From Ceratopteris richardii (lineage: Eukaryota; Streptophyta; Polypodiopsida; Polypodiales; Pteridaceae), in the NCBI GenBank assembly GCA_020310875.1, contig CM035407.1, positions 73,995,404-74,059,403 of the forward strand: a DNA stretch of 64,000 nt. Reading direction: 5' to 3'. Below, piece by piece: positions 1 through 10,909 of this stretch. The notes below the pieces were generated by a model, which did no database searches, was not told where the DNA came from, and saw only the letters and a list, made by a program, of their open reading frames with translations. Position numbers and translations under genes: made by a program. Position 1 is the first letter of the stretch. Every line of letters begins with the position of its first letter.

Positions 1-1889
1 AAAATATCATCTTTAACATTTTACCACTTCACATGAGTTATTAAATGAAGAAAAAAATAGGAATTTTTAAAAGCTCAACTTTTAGCATAACTGAAAAAAT
101 AACATTCAAACATGTTGACAAATTGGATATGTTTTAGTAAATGGAAAGCTATTCATGGACTTTGGTAGTGTAAAGCAAGTGTCTAGGGATCTCTGGAGAA
201 GGTTGAACACTTCCATAAGTCATAAACATGGACTCAAAATTTTTCTTCTCTAGATCACTGCCATTTATTGCACCTTTTAAAGAATGGCTCACTATAATTT
301 GTGTGTAAGTGAGATTGTAGAGAATTGGTAGGTTATCAATGGATAGCCTTCATACTAATTGAATGCATATTTTTATTCAAAGTTAGAAGGCCTCTGCTTT
401 GAACTAATAGCCATTGCATTTGGTGCTGACTTTCTTGCTGAATTGGCAAAGCATATATTTTTATGTTCATGAAAAGAACATAGATCCAAAGGTGGAATAA
501 AAAATTATGATGAAAAATAATAATTACTTAAATGCTATTCTAAGTATTAAACCTTCAAGAATATGCTTTCATGTCAGGTTTCATTCTTAATATCGTCAAA
601 TAATATGTGATCCGCAATGGTGATTGTGATAAGAATGAAAACAACTAGCATACATATTTCATTTGACAAAAAGAAGATGGCATCCATGATGGAAAAAATG
701 AAATGTTTTCAAATGATCCTTATTGTTTTATGATATCGAAGATTATATCAAAGACTTTTGAGTATTATTTTTAGTATGTTTTGATGTGTGTAAGGGATTG
801 TATGTTTATGCATATAACAACTATAGAAAAAAAATTTTGCTAAATATGTTAGAACTATATATTCTTTTGATTCTATATGTACATGATTCTTGTCTCTTGG
901 TAGGAACTAGTATTTTCTTGGATATCAGGCTAAATGTTTGTAATTTGGCATTATTCCAATTGAATGTTAGTATTTGTATGTGGATATATTGGTTGATGTC
1001 CACACATATATCTACTTTGTTTGGTGTACATAGATCTTAAAAACTTGGTTGATTTTCAGAGATTGGTAGTTCCCTTATATTTACACCTTGTTTGATGTCT
1101 TATTTTTTTTTCTTCATGTGAAGAAATTGGATAACTGTACATGCTTTGTTATGTGTCCATAACCTATTCATGATTGTATCTATAGAATTTGGTTGATGCC
1201 CACACAACATAAGATTCTTGGTTGTGTCCAAAGACGTAAAAATTTTGGTGGATTTCAATAAATTATCTAGCCTCATATATGTAGGCTTTGGTTTGTTATG
1301 TCACACATTTTCTACTTGGTAACTTGAATGTGTACACCTTGGATGATGTCCATAAATTCTTTTGAGTCATATATATAGGCTTTAGCTTTTTGTTTTTGGT
1401 GACTAGAGTCATACCAGTTGATTTTATATGTGTATACATTGGTTGTTGTCTTCATACCTTGTTTGATTATTGGCATATTTGTACACCTCAGTGGATTCCC
1501 ATAAGTTTGTTTGAACCATGTTTAGAACTAGTTGCTGTTTTTGGTGTACAAAGTCAAAATAATTGATTTTATTTGAATTGAAATGATTTTTCTAAGTGAG
1601 TTTGAGATTCATACTATCTGATCTATGTTTCAAGGAATGTTTATAATTTTTTCTTTCATATGATGAATCTTTTTCTTTTGATAAAAATACATTTGATTAT
1701 GAATTTTCATCCTGTTCACTACCATAGCATCTTGAGAGGCTATTTACATGCATAGAAAACATGATTTATTTGTGTTTTATAATTTTGGATTAACCTTTGA
1801 ATTATATTTAATATGTGTGGTAAAGGATTTTCTCAAATTCTCTTTGTAAAAGGTGTGTGATTTTTTGGAATATTATCAAAAAAGGACAC
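1..1889. other. AT-rich intergenic sequence without a gene
   Basis: I see no convincing coding region, RNA gene or terminal repeat here. Open frames are short and of low complexity. From about 990 to 1500 a weak motif close to TTGGTTGATGTCCACA recurs four or five times at irregular spacing of about 100-150 bases, so the stretch may be a very decayed tandem repeat. Confidence 0.5.
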
Positions 1890-2716
1890 TTAAGTGTCCT
1901 GTTTTGGTACCAAACTAGTGTTAATAAAAATAGACTGTTTACTCGGTTTAGACACATCGATTTCAATCATCAGCTCGAGGTCCCATTTGGGGTTGATACC
2001 ACCAGTCCTAGACTTCTGTCCTAAAACTTTACCTAGCATAGAGCCAAGTTTGTTTAGCCAGGGGTAATAATCGACTGGGAGATCAGGGAAATCCACGGAA
2101 ATTGGGAGTTTGGTAGGCTTGGGCCCTTTAGGGTTGAACCCAACATGGCATCTGAAGAAGGAGATAGGGATATTCCTAACAAGTCATTGCCCTTCTTTGA
2201 TAACTTTGAGAGCACTGGTAGAATCATCAAAGAAAAATAGATAATAATTATTGGGTAAAAATTGCACCTGCTTAACGAAGAGCCCCCTAGATTCCCAGTT
2301 TGCTTTCATCCAGTTACTGAGGACGTCTTGAGCAGGTCTCGGCCCATGGCAGAGACCTATGACTACTCTCTCCGCTAACTGTCTATGCCAATTAGAGAGA
2401 GAGTTCCTATCAATGATGAACTCCTCCTCATCAGGTAAATCCTGACTACCTATATTCAAGAAATGAGGACATTCCTTTGCAGGCCCCTTGCCTTTCTCCG
2501 TTGTAGTGTGGGAGCGGGGGAGAGATCCATACCTATATCAGAGTCGATAGAAAAAGCATTATCAATGACCTGAACGTGAGTATTCTGTTGAGCAGAACGT
2601 TCTGGCGAGCGAATAATTTCTGCATAGGATCTTGAAGACGAGCACTTGAAGACAACATCTTGAAGCGAAATAGTCTCCCTCTTATGAGGGAGAAGGAGAG
2701 GCAAGAGCCACCACAA
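1890..2716 (-). pseudogene. LINE ORF1-like fragment (DUF4283-type domain)
   Basis: Read on the minus strand, 2459 to 1890 encodes a DUF4283-like domain of the kind found in ORF1 of plant L1 LINEs and in related plant nucleic-acid-binding proteins. Recognisable pieces are the region of VVIGLCHGPRP, the aromatic stretch LPNNYYLFFFDD, the box ending in VIKEGQ, and the LPVDYYPWLNKLGSMLGK box that follows. One in-frame TGA (2184-2186) stands where the family usually has a tryptophan after GQ. The upstream part (2716 to 2456) is in another frame, and the domain is cut off at 1890 just after the core. No zinc knuckle, endonuclease or reverse transcriptase follows, so this is a dead fragment. It could instead be a relic of a host DUF4283 gene. 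Function of the family: ORF1 proteins bind element RNA. Confidence 0.55.
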
Positions 2717-3272
2717 CAGCGCTCAAGGCCCCGAGCCAGAGAGGCAACACCCAGAGAATAGCCCCCGAGGTCCCCAGCCGGGGAGGCCATGCACAGTAGA
2801 AACCCTAGCCCCACATGCACCGAGTGGAGCTTTTACTCAGAGCACGACCATCGCCCAATTCGAACCAACAAGTTGCATGTCTTAAGTCTTTTTAGGCCGC
2901 CTTGGTTTTGGAAAATCCTAGCCACTGCTGCATTTTTTTCCTTACAAAGGGAGTAGCAATTATTCAGCAATAACTTAGCATGGCACGATGGTGCATGGCA
3001 TTCAAGTGTGCGCATGAACGGGAGAATGAACGGATGTGTTGAAACTGCTCTAGCTCCAATGTATTCAACTTGATGGTTGTGGTGTCCACAGAAGGCCACA
3101 ACTCTCTCTTGGATCTTGGAGTTGACGTTGAATCCTGAATGGTGCTACTCAGTAGAGGAGGACTTTGGTGGATGGATGGTCAATATTATGAAAGATCAAT
3201 TCGACTTTAGCTCTCATGCATCTCAAAGACATCTTAGCCAGCTCGCCATTCACTCCTACACGTTTTCGAGCC

Positions 3273-3560
3273 TTTTTTTTTAATGGAGGTTCAGTCGAGG
3301 CCTACTCCTCCGGACTTTAACTTTGAAATTGCAACTGTACAAGGAACGGCATAGTACCCATGGGACTCCCTTATCCCAGAAGAACAAGGGTCTACAAGAC
3401 TGAGTTAAACGGCGGTCACAACCACCGTGGAGATGGACAAATGGTGGCACATCAGCCACATCCAACAACTTTCCAAGATACATATGTCCCTTACATGTTG
3501 CTGCAAGGGTTTGAACCCTCCCCCCGCCTCAAGAGGCGAGAGGCCCAACCACTAGGCCAG
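3273..3560 (-). mobile_element. tRNA-derived SINE
   Basis: On the minus strand the unit begins with a pol III A box, TGGCCTAGTGGT (3559-3548), followed about 35 bases on by a B box, GGGTTCAAACC (3518-3508). A tRNA-unrelated body follows, and the unit ends in a short A run, seen as T9 at 3273-3281 on the plus strand. Total length is about 288 bases. The duplicated copy at about 42290-42305 lacks it: CAAGCCTTC continues directly into the sequence that follows the SINE in copy A. That supports insertion after the duplication. A clear target-site duplication is not preserved. Confidence 0.8.
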
Positions 3561-3824
3561 CAAACAAGTCCAACTTTGCCATCATTTAAGATGCACTGCC
3601 ATCGTAGTTTTTTTTCTACACTAATGACGGACGGCTTGCAATTTAGTTAAACTTGACATTAATGCTCATGCCCTGATCTTTTGATGTTTTTCTTTTCGTT
3701 GCAAACTGTGAAAATCAATTGAGGATTTTTCACACTTGAATATTGACTATGTTTATGAATGGTTTACTTTTGACTAAAAGAATTTTTGTCGGATGTTGAG
3801 GACTCATATCAGAAAATATCACAG

Positions 3825-4053
3825 CTGAAATCTCATGACATATCAAAACAATGATGAATCAGAGTTGAAACAATTAATTTTTATGATAATTGAGGGGAGA
3901 ACGTTTGCCGGTTCGAAGCAGGTTGAATTCATATTGCACTATGTATTTCAAGGAGAAGCTGTGCAGAAAAACAGACTCTATCATAACAAAAGAATAAGGG
4001 AACGTTGGCTATCGATGATATCTCTAAATGAAAAAGGAAGATATCTCGCATGA
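3825..4053 (+). other. Candidate terminal exon shared by both duplicated copies
   Basis: The frame encodes a 72-residue peptide with the core MIIEGRTFAGSKQVEFIL. The corresponding frame in copy B (42620-42820) keeps most of it and ends at a stop after ERTSQSNK. Copy A has a different C-terminus. Similarity at the protein level is obvious, but so is similarity at the DNA level, so coding is not proven. I do not recognise the family. It may be the last exon of a decayed host gene. Confidence 0.25.
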
Positions 4054-4075
4054 TTGCAACTTGAGAGAACATCAC

Positions 4076-4080
4076 AATCA
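4076..4080. repeat. Target-site duplication of the Copia element (left)
   Basis: AATCA lies directly before the 5' LTR and recurs at 16152-16156, one base after the 3' LTR. The empty site in copy B (about 42800-42825) reads CACAATCAAACAAATG, with AATCA once. Confidence 0.8.
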
Positions 4081-4595
4081 TGTTGGTGTAAATCACAAGC
4101 CTACACATTTGGCTTAGAAGACATCATGAAGACTCCACATGCATGAAGAACCATAGGAACATATGCTAGTGGTTTATTACCACTTTACCTCATTGTAAAA
4201 GTCTAATTTGAACTTAGAATCTTTTGTAATCACCTACCTAAGTGATTCGTGGAAAAGTAGATCACTTGATTGAGAGAATATCTCCAAACCTTTAGATGCT
4301 TGATCATAGGAAGCCAAAGATTTGAATTTGAATTCAAATCTTGCTTGTCTACTCCAAAGTTTGTTAACTTGTCAAGGGCATATCTCAGTCAATACTACAC
4401 CAAATTCAGTGATTGAAAGCTTGTTGGATTTAACACAAAGTCTACTACACAGTTCTAAAAATTGAAGACATTCCATTCAGCAGATTCAGAGAAATCGTCG
4501 TCCAGGTGCTCACTGGTCTATCTCTGCTACATTCCTAAAAAGTCGGGGGTATAGCTAATTTTGCTAAATCAATTTCTCTAAGTATAGTTTGTCAT
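4081..4595 (+). repeat. Copia 5' LTR, first part
   Basis: It begins TGTTGGTGTAAATCACAAGC and matches the 3' LTR from 15094 onward. It is interrupted at the GTCAT target of the nested Gypsy and resumes at 10515. Confidence 0.9.
4591..4595. repeat. Target-site duplication of Gypsy-1 (left)
   Basis: GTCAT here is repeated at 10510-10514. The uninterrupted 3' Copia LTR has the single site TTTGTCATTTTAC near 15808. Confidence 0.95.
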
Positions 4596-5287
4596 TGTCA
4601 TGGACAAAGGAAACCATCCTGAACCTAAGATTCCATGTGAACCCTGTATCTCATGATTGGTTCAGAATTAGGAGAAACCAATGCTCCCATTGCGTCCGAA
4701 ATGTGCCAAAACCCTAAGATCGACTGTCTACTTGCCTGATTCGGATATCCAGAGCTCATGCTTCGAGTCGATGACATCATGATGACATCATCAAGTCGCA
4801 ACCGCCCTTGGGAACCGCCCTTGAAAACCTATATAAGGAGGGGTTGGCCACATTCATAATCAGTCTTGCCAATGCCAGTCTTGGGAGCTCAAGGAGTCGT
4901 GACCTCCAAGTAAGTACTTTCAAGTTCCAGTTCTAGTTCTTGTCTTGTTCCTTGTTCTAGTCTAGTTCTTGGACATACTATCTTGTCCCCTTGTAATCTA
5001 GTAGTAGGAGATCCTGTCGAGTTCTTCCGTATATCCAGTTCATCTCCCAGAAGGGAGTTCTTGTAATCGAGACATCTTGTCTCATACTTACGATCCCGGG
5101 TTGTGGGATCTCCTATATCATCTCTAGTTGAGTTATTCATACCTATCAGTCCCGGGTTGTGGGACATCTTGTATCGATCGTATATTCTTGTATCGTTTCC
5201 CCTTCGTGGGTGATCTTGTAATCAGAAGTGTATTTCCGAAATCTTGTCTATTGTAGTCAGAGAGCACAATCTAGTGCTCCCCTGACA
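4596..5287 (+). repeat. Gypsy-1 5' LTR
   Basis: It runs from TGTCATGG to CCCTGACA and is paired with 9818-10509. A plant-type TATA box lies at 4830-4838. The region downstream, from about 4860, is probably the R/U5 part. It contains several copies of short TCTAGTTCTTG-like and CTTGTAATC phrases. Confidence 0.95.
4830..4838 (+). promoter_or_regulatory. TATA box in the Gypsy-1 LTR
   Basis: TATATAAGG sits about 235 bases into the LTR, and the same box is in the 3' LTR at 10052-10060. It is the likely pol II core promoter of the element. Confidence 0.7.
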
Positions 5288-5324
5288 TTTTGGCAAGACT
5301 ATCTTCTATCCAAGACCAGACATC

Positions 5325-6308
5325 ATGGAGAACGCTTATGAACAGATCGTAGCATCACTTCAGAGTCTCCAACAACAAGTCGAAGACCTAAGTCATCGAC
5401 AGACACAAGTCGAGATGGGACATCCGGTGCATGTAGGTGCACTCCTCCAAGAATTACAAGAACGAATCGGGAGTCTTCAAGCGAATCAAAGGAGTATTCA
5501 AGTGAATCAACGGCCCAGTACATCATTTATGAAGGAACCCAAGATCTGCATGCCAGAAAAGTTCAATGGTGATCGCACAAAGTTTCGAGGATTCTTGCAA
5601 CAAGTCAAATTGTACATTCGCATGCAGCCTGATAGATACCCTGATGATGCATCCAAGGTCGGTTTTATTGGAACCTTGCTCTATGGTCAAGCTTTATCAT
5701 GGTTCGCCCCAATCTTGGAGAAGGATATGGCCGTACTTCATGACTATCAGGCATTTCTTGGAGAGCTTGTCGCCACATTTGGAGATGCAGACACGAGTCG
5801 AGTGGCAGAAACAAAACTTCGAAAGCTACGTCAAGGTAACCGCCCTGCCTCTACCTATGCATCAGAATTTAGGCAGTTGATATGTGACCTCACTTGGCAT
5901 GAAGATTATTTCATAAGCCAATTTAGATGGGGCTTAAGGGATGATGTGAAGGACCTTCTACTCACGATGCCAGAGGTGAAGACATTGAATGAATACATCA
6001 ACCAAGCCATTCAATGTGATAACCGCCTTTTTGAAAGGAAACAAGAAAAACAAGTAGAAGGAAGACCTCGCCAATGGAAACCTTTCCAGCCTACTCCTAG
6101 AGATGACACTATGCCCGAACCTATGCAGATAGATGTAACTAGGTTCCAGCCTCTAACACCACAAGAGAAACAAAGAAGGAGGGATAACAAATTATGTCTA
6201 TATTGTGGAAACCCTGGCCACATTGCAGTTAATTGTCCCAACAAGAGAACGAACTCCAAAGTCGCAGCCACCCTTGTAGAGCAGGGAAACGAGGAAGTCC
6301 AGTTGTAA
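5325..6308 (+). CDS. gag: Gypsy-1 gag
   Basis: This 327-residue protein packages element RNA into cytoplasmic virus-like particles. Residues 1-70 look helical and Gln-rich (coiled-coil-like). Residues about 80-230 form a retrotransposon gag (capsid-like) domain with the [12 protein letters not shown] and ALSWF boxes. A single CCHC zinc knuckle, [14 protein letters not shown], lies at residues 291-304. The ATG at 5325 is the first after the LTR, 38 bases downstream. The C-terminus overlaps the pol frame by about 76 bases, which suggests pol is made by ribosomal frameshifting, as known in this class. Confidence 0.93.
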   Translation: MENAYEQIVASLQSLQQQVEDLSHRQTQVEMGHPVHVGALLQELQERIGSLQANQRSIQVNQRPSTSFMKEPKICMPEKFNGDRTKFRGFLQQVKLYIRMQPDRYPDDASKVGFIGTLLYGQALSWFAPILEKDMAVLHDYQAFLGELVATFGDADTSRVAETKLRKLRQGNRPASTYASEFRQLICDLTWHEDYFISQFRWGLRDDVKDLLLTMPEVKTLNEYINQAIQCDNRLFERKQEKQVEGRPRQWKPFQPTPRDDTMPEPMQIDVTRFQPLTPQEKQRRRDNKLCLYCGNPGHIAVNCPNKRTNSKVAATLVEQGNEEVQL

Positions 6309-9300
6309 AAGAGACCATACAGCCGGACCATGATATACGAAAGGGTCTCATAATTCCATCCACACCCGTAGAAACATGTCTTGCCCCTGTCAAGTTAATC
6401 CTGTCTAAGAAGACCCTTTCCCTCATAGCTCTGGTAGATTCAGGAGCGTCCTCATGTTTCATTGATGAAGGACTCGTTAAGAAACATGGAATTCCAGTAC
6501 TTCGAAAGAACAGACCAGTAGTAGCTGAAGTAGTAGATGGACGGCCTCTAGCATCGGGGAATATAACCATGGAAACCATACCACTAAGAGTATACCTTGG
6601 TGACCATGATTCACACATATGTTTCAATGTAATATCGAGTCCAGCAAATATGGTTATCATCGGAATGCCGTGGTTAAAGAAACATAATCCAAAAATTAAT
6701 TGGGAAAAGAATAAAATCACCCGTCGAGATATCCAGAAGAACCCAACATATGTTGGAGCCAAAGCCTTCATACATGCAGTAAGGAAGGAACCTACATATA
6801 TGATCTATGCCATACCAGCTCAAGAATCCAAGAAAGATGATCCAGTACAGCTACCCAATCAGTACAACAGCTTTAAAGATGTTTTTGAAAAGAAGAATGC
6901 AGATATCCTCCCACAGCATAGACCTTATGATTGCCCCATAGATCTTCAAGAGGGAACACAACCACCCTTTGGACCAATCTACAGACTATCTCCAGAGGAA
7001 CTTACAGAACTACGCAAGAACATTGATGAGAATCTAGCAAAGGGGTTTATCAAACACTCGAAGTCTCCAGCAGGAGCTCCTATTCTATTTGTAAAGAAGA
7101 AGGATGGGACTCTCCGGATGTGTGTAGATTATCGTGGATTGAACAAAGTCACTATAAAAAACAGATACCCTCTACCACTCATATCAGAGCTCTTGGAACG
7201 CCTTGGAAAAGCAAAATTCTTCACGAAAATTGATCTTCGAGGAGCTTACAACCTTGTCAGGATTAAAGAAGGAGACGAATGGAAGACAGCATTTCGAACA
7301 AGGTATGGGCATTTTGAATATGTAGTTATGCCATTCAGTCTTACAAATGCTCCAGCTGTCTTCCAACATATGATGAATGATATTTTTCGAGAATATTTAG
7401 ATGATTTTGTTGTAATATACCTTGATGATATCTTGATATTCTCCAAAAATCTAGAGGATCATGAAGATCATGTAAAGATAGTCCTAGAGAAACTAAGAGA
7501 AAAAGGATTGTATGCAAAATTGGAGAAGTGTTCTTTTCACAAGACAGAAGTGGAATTTTTAGGGTACATAGTATCAGATAAAGGAATTTTTATGGACCCT
7601 AAGAAGATTGAGACAATCCTTGATTGGCAACCACCTTCATGTGTTCGAGATGTACAATGTTTTTTGGGGTTTGCCAATTTCTACAGGATATTCATCAGAG
7701 ATTACTCCAAGATAGTGACACCTCTTACCAAGCTTACAGGGAACTCCAAATTCTCATGGACCGAAGAAGCAGAGAAGGCCTTTCAGACCTTGAAATCAGC
7801 ATTCACTACTGCTCCAATTCTAGTTCATCCTGATTCTAGTAAGCCCTTCTTCCTTGAGACAGATGCATCGGACTTTGCTCTAGGGGCCATTCTTTCCCAA
7901 CATGGAGATGATGGACACCTACATCCAGTTGCATATCATTCAAGGAAGTTTTCCCCTCCAGAAATTAATTATGAAATTCATGATAAAGAACTCCTTGCCA
8001 TAGTAGACGCGTTTGATACCTGGCGTCACCATCTAGAAGGAGCAGCTCATAAAGTCATTGTGTATTCAGATCACAAGAACCTGGAGTATTTTATGACCAC
8101 CCGGATCCTCAATAGAAGGCAATCTCGATGGAGTAACTTTTTATCCAGATTCGACTTTGTCATCACATACCGTCCAGGACGTCATCAATGTCAGTCAGAT
8201 GCCCTATCCAGAAGATCTTACCTTGCACCAAAGAAGGGTGAAGAGGCCTTTGATCAACAAGAGAGTGTATTACTCAAGCCTGAACATCTCCAGTTAGCAG
8301 CTATCTCTTCAACCCATCCTGAAGATTCAGCCTTGAATCATTTGATTCGTGAGAATCTACCGCAAGATGAATTATTTTGTAATGTTAAGCAAAAAACTCA
8401 AGAAGGAAAAGTCCAAGAAGTAAATGAATTCCAGGAAAAGGACGGGTTACTATTCTATCAGAACCTATTGTATGTCCCTCAAGGAAAGCCCAGGATCCAA
8501 GTACTTCAACAACGTCATGACAACCTTGCAGCAGGACATTTTGGAGTAAATAAAACCATAGAACTCATATCTAGGGATTTTTGGTGGCCTCAAATGTGGA
8601 AGGAAGTCAAAGAATATATCCGAACCTGTGACACTTGCAATAGATCTAAGGTACCACGACATAAGCCTCATGGCCTCTTGCAACCCTTACCTATTCCAGA
8701 AAGGCCATGGGCTTCATTATCTATGGATTTCATCACAGATCTACCAAAGTCAGATAAGTATGATGCCATTCTTGTTATTGTGGATAGATTCACAAAGATG
8801 GCACACTTCATTCCAACCACAAAGGCAATCACAGGTGCAGGCACTGCTAGACTCTTTCTCAGATACATCTTTAGGCTTCATGGATTGCCTCATGATATTG
8901 TCAGTGATCGAGGTCCTCAATTCATATCTAGCTTTTGGAACAGTCTTTGCAAGCTCCTTGGTGTTCAAGTTAAACTATCTACAGCAAATCATCCACAGAC
9001 TGATGGACAAACAGAACGGGTGAATCAAGTCCTAGAGCAATATCTCCGTTGCACTAGCAACTATCACCAAAATGATTGGTTTGAGTTGTTACCCTTTGCA
9101 GAGTTTGCCTATAACAATAGTGTTCATGCATCTACTAAGCAAACTCCCTTCTTTGCAAACTATGGACAACATCCAAGGATGGATATACAACTCTCAAATC
9201 ATGTCAAGAACCCAGCTGCCAGAGACAAGGCCCAGTACCTGATGGACATTCACAAAGAACTGAAGGAAGAGATCCATAAAGCTCAACAACAATATAAGTA

Positions 9301-9817
9301 CTATGCAGATCAACATCGTGTCCAGAATCCATCGTACCAAATTGGGGATAAAGTATGGTTACTCCGAAACAATTTACAAACGTCAAGGCCTTGTGCAAAG
9401 CTAGATCATCAAAAGTTTGGTCCATTTACCATCTTGGCCAAGATTAATCCAGTCACCTTCAAGCTCCAGTTACCGAGTACCATGAGAATACATCCAGTTT
9501 TCCATGTATCCATGTTGGAACCATATCAGATTTCACCATTGAGGGGGGAGAGACCTAGTCCTTCACCACCTATCGAGATTGATGATCATGAAGAATTTGA
9601 AGTCGAGCATGTCCTAGATTCCAGAATATCCCGGGGAAGATTGGAATACCTTATTCATTGGAAAGGGTATGACATCAGTGATCGTACTTGGGAACCTGCA
9701 GAAAACCTTCAGAGAGCACCAATCAAGGTTCGAGAATTCCATAAGAGAAATCCAACGAAGCCGAGACCAGATAACATGACCGCTCCTCGTGGAACTCGTC
9801 GCTTGAGAGGGAGGTGA
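6233..9817 (+). CDS. pol: Gypsy-1 pol: protease, reverse transcriptase, RNase H, integrase, chromodomain
   Basis: One open frame of 1,194 codons holds, in order: aspartic protease ([12 protein letters not shown] near residue 67); reverse transcriptase (about 250-430, with [11 protein letters not shown] near 395); RNase H ([13 protein letters not shown] near 542); integrase with an HHCC zinc finger (about 757-806) and a DDE core (about 830-990, with [14 protein letters not shown]); and a C-terminal chromodomain (about 1120-1162, with [16 protein letters not shown]). The Gypsy order RT-RH-IN and the chromodomain identify a chromovirus. The stop codon abuts the 3' LTR, so the purine-rich tract GAGAGGGAGGTGA, which primes plus-strand DNA, also encodes the C-terminus. 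Translation probably depends on a frameshift from gag, because the frames overlap. Confidence 0.95.
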   Translation: MSQQENELQSRSHPCRAGKRGSPVVKETIQPDHDIRKGLIIPSTPVETCLAPVKLILSKKTLSLIALVDSGASSCFIDEGLVKKHGIPVLRKNRPVVAEVVDGRPLASGNITMETIPLRVYLGDHDSHICFNVISSPANMVIIGMPWLKKHNPKINWEKNKITRRDIQKNPTYVGAKAFIHAVRKEPTYMIYAIPAQESKKDDPVQLPNQYNSFKDVFEKKNADILPQHRPYDCPIDLQEGTQPPFGPIYRLSPEELTELRKNIDENLAKGFIKHSKSPAGAPILFVKKKDGTLRMCVDYRGLNKVTIKNRYPLPLISELLERLGKAKFFTKIDLRGAYNLVRIKEGDEWKTAFRTRYGHFEYVVMPFSLTNAPAVFQHMMNDIFREYLDDFVVIYLDDILIFSKNLEDHEDHVKIVLEKLREKGLYAKLEKCSFHKTEVEFLGYIVSDKGIFMDPKKIETILDWQPPSCVRDVQCFLGFANFYRIFIRDYSKIVTPLTKLTGNSKFSWTEEAEKAFQTLKSAFTTAPILVHPDSSKPFFLETDASDFALGAILSQHGDDGHLHPVAYHSRKFSPPEINYEIHDKELLAIVDAFDTWRHHLEGAAHKVIVYSDHKNLEYFMTTRILNRRQSRWSNFLSRFDFVITYRPGRHQCQSDALSRRSYLAPKKGEEAFDQQESVLLKPEHLQLAAISSTHPEDSALNHLIRENLPQDELFCNVKQKTQEGKVQEVNEFQEKDGLLFYQNLLYVPQGKPRIQVLQQRHDNLAAGHFGVNKTIELISRDFWWPQMWKEVKEYIRTCDTCNRSKVPRHKPHGLLQPLPIPERPWASLSMDFITDLPKSDKYDAILVIVDRFTKMAHFIPTTKAITGAGTARLFLRYIFRLHGLPHDIVSDRGPQFISSFWNSLCKLLGVQVKLSTANHPQTDGQTERVNQVLEQYLRCTSNYHQNDWFELLPFAEFAYNNSVHASTKQTPFFANYGQHPRMDIQLSNHVKNPAARDKAQYLMDIHKELKEEIHKAQQQYKYYADQHRVQNPSYQIGDKVWLLRNNLQTSRPCAKLDHQKFGPFTILAKINPVTFKLQLPSTMRIHPVFHVSMLEPYQISPLRGERPSPSPPIEIDDHEEFEVEHVLDSRISRGRLEYLIHWKGYDISDRTWEPAENLQRAPIKVREFHKRNPTKPRPDNMTAPRGTRRLRGR

Positions 9818-10509
9818 TGTCATGGACAAAGGAAACCATCCTGAACCTAAGATTCCATGTGAACCCTGTATCTCATGATTGGTTCAGAATTAGGAGAAAC
9901 CAATGCTCCCATTGCGTCCGAAATGTGCCAAAACCCTAAGATCGACTGTCTACTTGCCTGATTCGGATATCCAGAGCTCATGCTTCGAGTCGATGACATC
10001 ATGATGACATCATCAAGTCGCAACCGCCCTTGGGAACCGCCCTTGAAAACCTATATAAGGAGGGGTTGGCCACATTCATAATCAGTCTTGCCAATGCCAG
10101 TCTTGGGAGCTCAAGGAGTCGTGACCTCCAAGTAAGTACTTTCAAGTTCCAGTTCTAGTTCTTGTCTTGTTCCTTGTTCTAGTCTAGTTCTTGGACATAC
10201 TATCTTGTCCCCTTGTAATCTAGTAGTAGGAGATCCTGTCGAGTTCTTCCGTATATCCAGTTCATCTCCCAGAAGGGAGTTCTTGTAATCGAGACATCTT
10301 GTCTCATACTTACGATCCCGGGTTGTGGGATCTCCTGTATCATCTCTAGTTGAGTTATTCATACCTATCAGTCCCGGGTTGTGGGACATCTTGTATCGAT
10401 CGTATATTCTTGTATCGTTTCCCCTTCGTGGGTGATCTTGTAATCAGAAGTGTATTTCCGAAATCTTGTCTATTGTAGTCAGAGAGCACAATCTAGTGCT
10501 CCCCTGACA
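9818..10509 (+). repeat. Gypsy-1 3' LTR
   Basis: It is identical by eye to 4596-5287 except for one A/G difference. GTCAT follows at 10510. Confidence 0.95.
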
Positions 10510-10514
10510 GTCAT

Positions 10515-10851
10515 TTTACATCATTCCACTTGAAAATGGTAGCTTAGTAAGTTAATTGAATACCCTTAGAAGGAATTTTATCAATTGCTACTGTGCTGGT
10601 CACACTGAGAAAAACATTCAGCAGGTGTCAAGACCAAAATAGAAGGTTTTCTTGAGTTTGTGACCTCTAGAGTTATGTGTTTTGATTCAATCATTGCACA
10701 CATTATTTCCAAAGGACATAGGCTATTTCTTGGTGTCATTGGGAAGCTAAGGAAGTCTACTAATCAAATCTGAAGCTAAAGAGGGCTGGTGCAAAGCAGG
10801 TTTAGCAGTACCTACTCAGTCTCTTGGATCATCCATCCATCTTTCCCAACA
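10515..10851 (+). repeat. Copia 5' LTR, second part
   Basis: This continues the Copia LTR after the nested element and ends in TTTCCCAACA. It matches 15812-16150 with a few differences. Confidence 0.9.
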
Positions 10852-10852
10852 G

Positions 10853-10864
10853 TGGTATCAGAGC
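10853..10864 (+). other. Copia primer-binding site
   Basis: TGGTATCAGAGC is complementary to the 3' end of plant initiator tRNA-Met and lies one base after the LTR end. It primes minus-strand synthesis. Confidence 0.95.
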
Positions 10865-10909
10865 AAATAAGGTAAAATGGGAGATGGTTTTCCTTAATTT
10901 ATTGACAAA

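Larger units (their letters stand above)
2923..4080. repeat. Segmental duplication copy A, left part
   Basis: This stretch aligns by eye with 41828-42815, in the same orientation, with scattered substitutions and several indels. The copies differ by the SINE at 3273-3560 (only in A) and by about 90 bases near 42120-42220 (only in B). The right part of copy A continues after the Copia element at 16151-16987. Short frames conserved between A and B show mostly replacement differences, so I see no sign of protein-level constraint over most of it. Confidence 0.85.
4596..10509 (+). mobile_element. Gypsy-1: chromodomain Ty3/Gypsy (chromovirus), looks whole
   Basis: The element is 5,914 bases long, with 692-base LTRs that differ at a single position noticed by eye, a perfect 5-bp target duplication, gag, pol and a C-terminal chromodomain. 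It sits inside the Copia 5' LTR. The near-identity of its LTRs marks it as the youngest insertion in the window. Chromoviruses use the chromodomain of integrase to read histone marks when choosing targets. I see no obvious break in its reading frames. Confidence 0.97.

Noticed and set aside
786-1040. 84-codon hydrophobic frame in the AT-rich left end
   Set aside because: It has no ATG at its start, low complexity, no domain and an opposing frame of similar length.
4889-5167. 92-codon minus-strand frame in the Gypsy-1 LTR (and its twin at 10111-10389)
   Set aside because: It occurs in both LTRs, antisense to the R/U5 region. There is no recognisable domain and the peptide is repetitive.
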